Positions 51,836 to 57,741 of a stretch of 57,741 nt of DNA are shown here, piece by piece (the stretch's first letter is position 1; every line of letters starts with the position of its first letter). Source of the stretch: an uncultured SAR116 cluster alpha proteobacterium (GTDB lineage: Bacteria > Pseudomonadota > Alphaproteobacteria > Puniceispirillales > Marisalimonadaceae); contig CACJQK010000009.1 of assembly GCA_902595515.1 (NCBI GenBank), positions 1 through 57,741 on the forward strand. Direction: 5' to 3'. The notes under the pieces were generated by a model. It did not search any database and was not told the DNA's origin. It was given only the letters and a program-made list of their open reading frames with translations. Made by a program: the position numbers and the translations under genes.

Positions 51836-52933
51836 ATGATAATAAATAACATCAATGATAATGGCTCAGGCCCTTGGGGCGGCGGTAACAACCAAAATCC
51901 ATGGGGAAAAAGACCTAACGCAAATGGAACTCCTCCCGATGTTGACCAAATGCTTAAAGAAAGCAGAGATAAATTAAAAAAAATGATGCCAACAGGCTTT
52001 GGTGGTGGGAAAGGTTTTACAATCTTATTGTTTATTTTATTAGCTATTTGGTTAATGACAGGTATTTACAGAGTTAATCCACAACAACAAGGTGTTGTTA
52101 TGAGATTTGGAGAATGGGTAAGGACTACACCTCCTGGGTTGCATTATCATCTTCCAAGCCCAATAGAAAAAGTTCTTACACCTGATGTTACAAGAGACAA
52201 TAGAATAGAAATTGGATACAGATCCTTTGGAGGTGCAGCGACAAGTCGAAGAGATGTACCAGATGAATCAAAGATGATTACTGGTGATGAAAACAATATT
52301 GATATTGATTTTATTGTTTTTTGGAAAATTTCTGATGCTGGCGCTTATTTATTTAACATTCAAGACCCTCCTGAAACTGTAAAAGTCGCTGCTCAGTCTG
52401 TTATGAGAGATATAATAGGACAGACAAAAATACAAACAGCTCTAACTGGTGGTCGTCAAGACATTCAACTTAAAGCAAAAAATATGCTTCAGGACCTTTT
52501 GAATGAGTATGAAGCTGGAGTTGAGATCAGAGATGTACAATTGCTTTCTGTTAATCCTCCTTCTGAGGTTATTGATGCTTTTAATGATGTTCAAAGAGCT
52601 AGACAAGACAGAGATACTCTAATAAACGAAGCTGAAGCATTCAGAAATGACATAGTACCAAGAGCTAGAGGTGAGGCAGCACAACTTATCTCAGAAGCAG
52701 AAGCATATGCAAGTGAAGTCGTTAATAGGGCTAAAGGTGATGCTGATAGATTCAATTCTATATATAAAAGTTATAAACTAAATCCTGAGGTAACAGAATC
52801 TAGAATATATTTAGAAACAATGGAAAAGGTATTTTCCAAAGTTAAAAAAATTATAATGGATAATGCCGCGAGTTCATCTGGTGTAGTTCCATATTTACCG
52901 TTAGATCAATTAAAACAAAAAGGAAATCAGTAA
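51836..52933 (+). CDS. hflK: HflK, FtsH modulator subunit
   Basis: A membrane SPFH protein of 365 residues. The N-terminal cytoplasmic region is Gly/Asn/Pro-rich (GPWGGGNNQNPWGKRPNANG), followed by a membrane helix (about 63-82) and the band-7 domain (RVNPQQQGVVMRFGEWVRTT, PGLHYHLPSPIEKV). A long coiled region (QRARQDRDTLINEAEAFRND) comes next. With HflC it forms the large cage around FtsH that regulates membrane-protein degradation. GGAGTGAC precedes the ATG. The stop overlaps the hflC start by one base. Confidence 0.96.
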   Translation: MIINNINDNGSGPWGGGNNQNPWGKRPNANGTPPDVDQMLKESRDKLKKMMPTGFGGGKGFTILLFILLAIWLMTGIYRVNPQQQGVVMRFGEWVRTTPPGLHYHLPSPIEKVLTPDVTRDNRIEIGYRSFGGAATSRRDVPDESKMITGDENNIDIDFIVFWKISDAGAYLFNIQDPPETVKVAAQSVMRDIIGQTKIQTALTGGRQDIQLKAKNMLQDLLNEYEAGVEIRDVQLLSVNPPSEVIDAFNDVQRARQDRDTLINEAEAFRNDIVPRARGEAAQLISEAEAYASEVVNRAKGDADRFNSIYKSYKLNPEVTESRIYLETMEKVFSKVKKIIMDNAASSSGVVPYLPLDQLKQKGNQ

Positions 52934-53805
52934 TGTCTTCTTTAAAAATATTATCAGGTATAGGTGCTTTAGCTGTTTTGTTTGGCATCTTAAGTTCTTT
53001 TTTTACTGTTGATCAAACACAACAAGCCTTGGTGCTTCAATTTGGTGAACCCAAAAGACTAGTTAATAAACCAGGTTTAAACTTTAAAATACCATTTATT
53101 CAAGAGGTTACTTATTTCGAAAAAAGGGTGCTGTCTCTGGTATCTCAAGATTCTGAAGAAGTTATTCTAGCAGATCAAAAAAGACTTGAGGTTGATACAT
53201 ATTCTAGATTTAGAATAACTGATCCACTTTTATTTTATCAAACTGTTAGAAATGAATTTGGTGCTCGCCAACGTTTAGAGTCCATTATTGACTCATCTGT
53301 TAGAAGGGTTTTTGGTAAGTTTGAACTTACAGCTATTTTATCTGATGCTAGAACAAAAATAGTGGAGGATATTGGTGATGAAGTTAATTCTACAATCAAA
53401 AAACTGGGTATGGAAATAGTTGACGTTCGTATTAGAAGGGCTGATTATCCAGAAGCTACTAGTCAAAACATATTTAACAGAATGAAAACTGAAAGAGAGC
53501 AAGAAGCTAAGGAGTTTAGAGCAGAGGGTGCTGAAGAGGCGCAAAAAATACGTGCAGATGCAGAAAAACAGAAAGTTGTTCTTGTTGCAGAAAGTAAAAG
53601 AAAAGCAGAAGCTTTAAGAGGAAACGGTGATGCACAAGCTATTAAAATCTACTCTGATGCATTTGGTCAGGATGAGAAGTTTTTTAAGTTTTATAGATCA
53701 ATGTTAGCATATGAAAATACTTTTGCGGATGACGGAACGACGATGTTATTGAGTCCTGACAGTGATTTTTTTAGTTTTTTTGGTAAGCAGGACGGAAAAG
53801 AATAA
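52933..53805 (+). CDS. hflC: HflC, FtsH modulator subunit
   Basis: A 290-residue SPFH/band-7 protein with an N-terminal membrane helix (about 7-24). TVDQTQQALVLQFGEPKR and PGLNFKIPFIQEVTYFEKR follow, then RADYPEATSQNIFNRMKTER and a long helical tail (AEGAEEAQKIRADAEKQKVV). It pairs with HflK in the FtsH-modulating complex. The next gene, a Do-family protease, follows after 103 bases, a conserved order in Alphaproteobacteria that groups membrane and envelope quality control. Confidence 0.96.
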   Translation: MSSLKILSGIGALAVLFGILSSFFTVDQTQQALVLQFGEPKRLVNKPGLNFKIPFIQEVTYFEKRVLSLVSQDSEEVILADQKRLEVDTYSRFRITDPLLFYQTVRNEFGARQRLESIIDSSVRRVFGKFELTAILSDARTKIVEDIGDEVNSTIKKLGMEIVDVRIRRADYPEATSQNIFNRMKTEREQEAKEFRAEGAEEAQKIRADAEKQKVVLVAESKRKAEALRGNGDAQAIKIYSDAFGQDEKFFKFYRSMLAYENTFADDGTTMLLSPDSDFFSFFGKQDGKE

Positions 53806-53908
53806 TTTATTTTATTTTACCAACAAGATTAACATCATCATTTCTTAATTAGCCTTAAAAGCGCCTTTTTTTATATGTATATTAAATAAATAATTATATG
53901 GTGGGTCA

Positions 53909-55351
53909 ATGTATTATATGTTTAAATTTCAAAATGATCATAAATATTTGGTAATAAAAAGCTTATTTTTTTTATTGTTTGCAGTAAATGTTGCAAACGC
54001 AAAACCTGCGCCTGAAAGTTTTGCTGATTTAGCTGAAAAATTAAGTCCTTCTGTAGTTAATATTTCAACAACTACAGTCATCGAACAAAAATCAAGAGAA
54101 ATGCCTTCTTTTCCACCTGGATCTCCTTTTGAAGATTTTTTTAAACAATTTGACAAACCAGGTAATAAAAAAAGAAGAGCTCAATCACTAGGTTCGGGCT
54201 TTATTATTGACGAAACAGGTTACATTATAACAAACAACCATGTGATTGATAATGCTGAAAAAATAATGATTATATTGTTTGATGATACCTCATTTGAAGC
54301 TACAGTAGTCGGAAAAGATCCAAAAACTGATGTTGCTCTTTTAAAAATTGATCCAAAAGAAACTAAACTGAAAGCTGTAAAATTTGGTAACTCTAATATG
54401 CTTAGAGTCGGTGATTGGGTAATGGCGATAGGTAATCCTTTTGGTTTTGGTGGTACAGTTACAGCTGGTATTGTATCAGCTAGAGGTAGAAATCTTTCTG
54501 GGTCATATGATGATTATATACAAACAGATGCATCTATAAATAGAGGTAATTCCGGAGGGCCATTATTTGATATGGATGGAAATGTTGTTGGTATTAATAC
54601 TGCCATTTTTTCTCAATCTGGAGGTTCAGTTGGAATAGGTTTCGCTGTATCATCTAATTTAGCTAAACAAGTAACTGATCAATTAAAGCTGTATGGTAGA
54701 ACAAAAAGGGGATGGCTTGGTGTTCTAATTCAAGAGATTTCTGAAGAAATTGCTGAAGGCTTGGGTATGAAAACTGCAAGAGGAGCTCTAGTTTCTTCTG
54801 CAACTGAAGGAGGTCCTGCACAAAAAGCTGGTGTAAAAACTGGTGACGTTATAATTAAATTTAATGATACTGCAATTAAAAATATGAAAGAACTTCCTAA
54901 AGTAGTTGCTAGCACACCCGTTGGTAAATCTGTAGAGCTAGTGATTTTAAGAAATGGCAAAGAGTTAACATTAAATGTTACTTTAGGCGAACTTGAATTG
55001 GCAGAAAAAGACAATTTAATTGGTAAAACGTCAAAACAGAATGTAAAGTCTAAAGAGTATGACAAATTAGGTTTTACTGCAGAAGAATTGTCTGAACAAA
55101 ACAAATCTAAATTCAAACTCAAAAATATTGATGCCGGTGTAGTTATTACATCAGTTAAAAGTGACAGCTCTGCTCAACAAGCTGGTTTAAACCCAGGTAT
55201 GGTTATAATTAGAGTTGGTCAAGTAGAAGTTAAATCTTTAAATATAATAGATGATGCAATAAAAAACGCTATTAAGCAGAAAAGAAAAGCATTATTGCTA
55301 TTAGTTAAGGTTGAGAATGGTACTAGGTTTGTAGCATTAGAACTAAAATAA
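53909..55351 (+). CDS. degP: periplasmic serine protease, Do/DegP (HtrA) family
   Basis: Envelope-stress protease/chaperone of 480 residues. The signal peptide ends FFLLFAVNVANA. The trypsin-like domain has the triad in ITNNHVIDNAEKI (His), DPKTDVALLKI (Asp) and NRGNSGGPLFDMDG (Ser). Two PDZ domains follow (about 270-360, WLGVLIQEISEEIAEGLGM; and 385-480, GVVITSVKSDSSAQQAGLNP). Two PDZ domains mark the DegP/DegQ form, not DegS. GGTGG precedes the ATG. Confidence 0.94.
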   Translation: MYYMFKFQNDHKYLVIKSLFFLLFAVNVANAKPAPESFADLAEKLSPSVVNISTTTVIEQKSREMPSFPPGSPFEDFFKQFDKPGNKKRRAQSLGSGFIIDETGYIITNNHVIDNAEKIMIILFDDTSFEATVVGKDPKTDVALLKIDPKETKLKAVKFGNSNMLRVGDWVMAIGNPFGFGGTVTAGIVSARGRNLSGSYDDYIQTDASINRGNSGGPLFDMDGNVVGINTAIFSQSGGSVGIGFAVSSNLAKQVTDQLKLYGRTKRGWLGVLIQEISEEIAEGLGMKTARGALVSSATEGGPAQKAGVKTGDVIIKFNDTAIKNMKELPKVVASTPVGKSVELVILRNGKELTLNVTLGELELAEKDNLIGKTSKQNVKSKEYDKLGFTAEELSEQNKSKFKLKNIDAGVVITSVKSDSSAQQAGLNPGMVIIRVGQVEVKSLNIIDDAIKNAIKQKRKALLLLVKVENGTRFVALELK

Positions 55352-55357
55352 AATTTT

Positions 55358-56272
55358 TTATTTTATTATTTCACTGTCTGAGTAACCCTGTGCATATAAC
55401 AAACCTAATAAACTTGTGTTGTTAAAATGTATATCAGCAACTTTGTTTAAAGCTAATTTACCGTGATAAGAAACCCCTATACCGGCATTTTTTATCATTT
55501 CAATATCATTAGCCCCATCTCCAACACATATTGTATCATTGCTATCAATATTATATTTTTTCATATATTTATTTAGGTAATCAAGTTTAGCTTTTTTGTC
55601 TAGTATAGATCCTTCAATTTTTCCGGTTATTTCAAATTTTTGAGAGTTTTTTTTGGCTATTTGAAGTGAATTGGCATGAGTATGTTTAAAATTCAATAAT
55701 TCTTTTAAATATTCAGTCAAAAATGTAAATCCGCCTGAAACAAGTACAGTTATTGAACCGTTCTCATTCATTGTTTTAACTAATTCTCTCGCTCCATCAT
55801 TGATATTAATATTTTTTTTTAAAGTTTCAAAAATGTCTATGGAATTTCCTTCTAAAATAGCAATTCTATCCAATAGAGCTTTTTTGAATTCTATTTTACC
55901 ATTCATGGCTTCATTTGTAATAAAACTTACTTCTTTCTCTTTTCCAATTTGTCTTGCAAGCTCATCCAAGCTTTCTTCTCTTATAATTGTACTATCCATA
56001 TCAGCTATAAGTAATTGTTTCTTTCTTTTTTCAGTTGTTTTTATAAAATTACAATCAATGCCATAATTATTTTGAAAGTCAGACATAATATTTTTAAGTT
56101 TTGAAACGAGTTTGTTAGAGGTTAATTCCCACTCATAAGCTTTCCTTGGGCTTAGTTCTCTGTAGGAAACTTTTTCAATAGTAAATTTCTTTATGCGAGA
56201 TGACACTAAATTTAAATAAAAATCATTAATTTTATTATCTTTTGTATTAGATATTAATAAGTAGTCTTTCAT
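55358..56272 (-). CDS. serB: phosphoserine phosphatase
   Basis: HAD-family phosphatase of 304 residues, the last step of serine synthesis. An N-terminal regulatory-like domain (about 1-100) precedes the catalytic IADMDSTIIREESLDELARQ (both Asp of DxDxT/S), VLVSGGFTFLTEYLKEL and CVGDGANDIEMIKNAGIGVS. It is convergent with degP and starts 29 bases from the divergent miaA. Confidence 0.94.
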   Translation of the reverse strand: MKDYLLISNTKDNKINDFYLNLVSSRIKKFTIEKVSYRELSPRKAYEWELTSNKLVSKLKNIMSDFQNNYGIDCNFIKTTEKRKKQLLIADMDSTIIREESLDELARQIGKEKEVSFITNEAMNGKIEFKKALLDRIAILEGNSIDIFETLKKNININDGARELVKTMNENGSITVLVSGGFTFLTEYLKELLNFKHTHANSLQIAKKNSQKFEITGKIEGSILDKKAKLDYLNKYMKKYNIDSNDTICVGDGANDIEMIKNAGIGVSYHGKLALNKVADIHFNNTSLLGLLYAQGYSDSEIIK

Positions 56273-56301
56273 GAAATTTTAATTATATTATTGTAATAAT
56301 C

Positions 56302-57228
56302 ATGTCCAGTTTAATAAATATTAAATCACATTTTGATCTTGTGAAAAATAAGTTTGATTATAAAAAAGATCTCATTATTATCGGGGGTCCTACTTGTGTA
56401 GGTAAATCAATGTTAGCAATGAAATTAGCCAAGCAAATAAACGGTGTGTTGGTTAATGCTGATTCTGTTCAAGTTTATGAAGATTTGAATTTATTGTCTG
56501 CAAGGCCGACTAAAGAAGATATGCAACTAGTACCTCATTTCTTATATGGTTATGTTAAATCACATATAAATTATTCAATTGCTGATTGGCTTGAAGAGTT
56601 GACTAAAGTATTAGATAATCTAGAAAAAATTAAAAAAAATGTTATATTGGTTGGGGGGTCTGGCTTATATTTAAATGCAGTTATCAATGGATTAGCTCCA
56701 ATACCAAAACTTTCTGAAGAAACTAAAATAAAAAGTTTGTTGAAGCTAAATGAAGTTGGACTTGATAATTTTAAAAATATAAACTTCAAAATAGATCCTC
56801 AATTTGTAGCTAAAAATCATGATAAACACAGATTGCTAAGATCATATGGTGTTTTTCTTCAAACTAAAAAAAATATGAGTTATTGGTACAAAAAACCAAG
56901 GAAAGGATCTATCAAGAAAAATATTTATAGTTTTTTAATAAATTTGGATAGAAGATTAATTTATAAAAGATGTGAATTTAGGTTTGATAATATGCTTGAA
57001 AATGGAGCAATTGAGGAGGTTAAAAAATTATATAAATTAAATATTGATAGATCACTTCCTATTGCTAAAAGTCTTGGAGTTAAGTGGCTGTTAAGTTATT
57101 TGGATAAAAAAATATCATATGAAGATGCTGTTAGTCTAAGTAAAAGAGATACAAGAAGGTATGTTAAGAGGCAAATTACATGGTTTTCACACAATTTTGT
57201 TCCATATAAAAATATATTATTGAAATAA
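56302..57228 (+). CDS. miaA: tRNA dimethylallyltransferase
   Basis: Adds the dimethylallyl group to A37 of tRNAs reading UNN codons; 308 residues. It has a P-loop IIGGPTCVGKSMLAMKLAKQ, NADSVQVYEDLNLLSARPTK, YSIADWLEEL, the pyrophosphate site VGGSGLYLNAVINGL and a C-terminal KRDTRRYVKRQITWF. It precedes the acetolactate synthase gene; the order serB-miaA-ilvB is familiar in Alphaproteobacteria. Confidence 0.95.
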   Translation: MSSLINIKSHFDLVKNKFDYKKDLIIIGGPTCVGKSMLAMKLAKQINGVLVNADSVQVYEDLNLLSARPTKEDMQLVPHFLYGYVKSHINYSIADWLEELTKVLDNLEKIKKNVILVGGSGLYLNAVINGLAPIPKLSEETKIKSLLKLNEVGLDNFKNINFKIDPQFVAKNHDKHRLLRSYGVFLQTKKNMSYWYKKPRKGSIKKNIYSFLINLDRRLIYKRCEFRFDNMLENGAIEEVKKLYKLNIDRSLPIAKSLGVKWLLSYLDKKISYEDAVSLSKRDTRRYVKRQITWFSHNFVPYKNILLK

Positions 57229-57271
57229 TATTTTATATTTAATTAAAATTTTTTAATTTTATAATATAAAG

Positions 57272-57300
57272 TTGACGATTATTAAATTTGTTGGTAACTA
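57272..57300 (+). promoter_or_regulatory. putative promoter of the acetolactate synthase gene
   Basis: TTGACG (57272-57277), a 17-base spacer and TAACTA (57295-57300). The predicted start near 57307 leaves a leader of about 25 bases, too short for a peptide attenuator. Confidence 0.45.
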
Positions 57301-57331
57301 ATATCCTTTTAAATTGAAAGTTGTTCATAAA

Positions 57332-57741
57332 ATGAAAGTTAACTATGTCAGTGGAGCAGAAGCTGTAATTAGAGCTTTAGTAGAAAACGGCGTTGAGGTA
57401 ATATTTGGTTATCCTGGTGGAGCAGTTTTACCCCTTTATGATGCTCTATTCGAAAATAAGAAAATTAAACATATATTGGTTAGACATGAACAAGCTGCTG
57501 TTCATGCTGCCGAAGGTTATGCTAGATCGACAGGAAAGGTTGGATGTGTTTTAGTTACGTCTGGGCCTGGCGCAACTAATGCAATTACTGGATTAACAGA
57601 TGCTTTAATGGACTCTGTTCCAATAGTATGTCTAAGTGGACAAGTACCTACTCACTTAATCGGAACTGACGCTTTTCAAGAAGCTGATACTACTGGTATT
57701 TCAAGACCATGTACAAAACACAATTACCTAGTTAAAAATGC
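57332..57741 (+). CDS. ilvB: acetolactate synthase large subunit, N-terminal part (cut by window end)
   Basis: First common enzyme of valine, leucine and isoleucine synthesis, thiamine diphosphate- and FAD-dependent. The visible 136 codons read [20 protein letters not shown], then [40 protein letters not shown] (the catalytic Glu) and [20 protein letters not shown]. This matches the Pyr domain of IlvB/IlvI (a full subunit is near 580 residues). The frame is open at the last base. The small subunit gene is expected beyond the window. Confidence 0.95.
   Translation, partial: MKVNYVSGAEAVIRALVENGVEVIFGYPGGAVLPLYDALFENKKIKHILVRHEQAAVHAAEGYARSTGKVGCVLVTSGPGATNAITGLTDALMDSVPIVCLSGQVPTHLIGTDAFQEADTTGISRPCTKHNYLVKN

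Noticed and set aside
1-57741. CRISPR arrays, insertion sequences, tRNA genes
   Set aside because: No regularly spaced direct repeats, transposase-like proteins with terminal inverted repeats, or cloverleaf-capable GC-rich segments with CCA ends were seen other than the tmRNA.

Overview
The window is a gene-dense, AT-rich stretch (G+C roughly 30% by eye) of an alphaproteobacterial chromosome. The evidence for the class is a circularly permuted two-piece tmRNA gene beside an alpha-type SspB, the alphaproteobacterial small families DUF1489, DUF2794 and DUF3126, and the hflK-hflC-degP block. Intergenic gaps are tiny, two convergent gene pairs share a single TTAA for both stop codons, and TTG/GTG starts are frequent. 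This suggests a streamlined, probably planktonic marine lineage. A PomA/PomB-type stator, RpoN and three bactofilins argue against a classical SAR11 genome. The species cannot be named from the sequence alone.

Layout. 1-1.6 kb: a three-gene membrane cassette with an ExbB/MotA-like channel and an ExbD/MotB-like partner. 1.6-6.4 kb (minus): LLM flavin oxidoreductase, a quinone oxidoreductase coupled to trpG, trpE and a real TrpR repressor with an operator-like palindrome in its leader, then a cold-shock gene. 6.5-11.6 kb: PanE-like reductase, pirin, TauE/SafE permease, carboxymuconolactone decarboxylase family protein, MgtE, DUF1489. 11.6-21.5 kb (plus): RND efflux pair, hisI, rlmE, guaB, rsmB, guaA. 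21.5-24.2 kb: a loose accessory stretch with a frameshifted gene remnant, orphan proteins, an MGMT and two alphaproteobacterial DUF genes. 24.3-27.6 kb: YfgM-like protein, BamB-like lipoprotein, Der.

27.6-36.5 kb is the most distinctive part. It holds a PomA-PomB stator operon ending in a ribosome-recycling-factor-like protein, a secreted DUF1566 protein, rpoN, a LytM/M23 peptidase with a small membrane protein, and three tandem bactofilins. The two divergent intergenic regions flanking rpoN each contain a mirrored GG-N10-GC-N10-CC arrangement that reads as face-to-face sigma-54 -24/-12 elements sharing one GC. This suggests, but does not prove, that RpoN co-regulates the stator and the bactofilin/LytM envelope module.

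36.6-45.4 kb: alpha/beta hydrolase, purU, trxB, and a complete minus-strand polyamine operon (speA, carboxy(nor)spermidine dehydrogenase, carboxy(nor)spermidine decarboxylase, speB) that would make spermidine from arginine without S-adenosylmethionine; then msrA and rpmJ. 45.5-57.7 kb: an enolase-superfamily dehydratase, class I fumarase, sspB next to ssrA, thyA-folA, mrp, hflK-hflC-degP, serB, miaA and the start of the acetolactate synthase large subunit gene, cut by the window edge. I saw no tRNA, rRNA, CRISPR array, insertion sequence or prophage.
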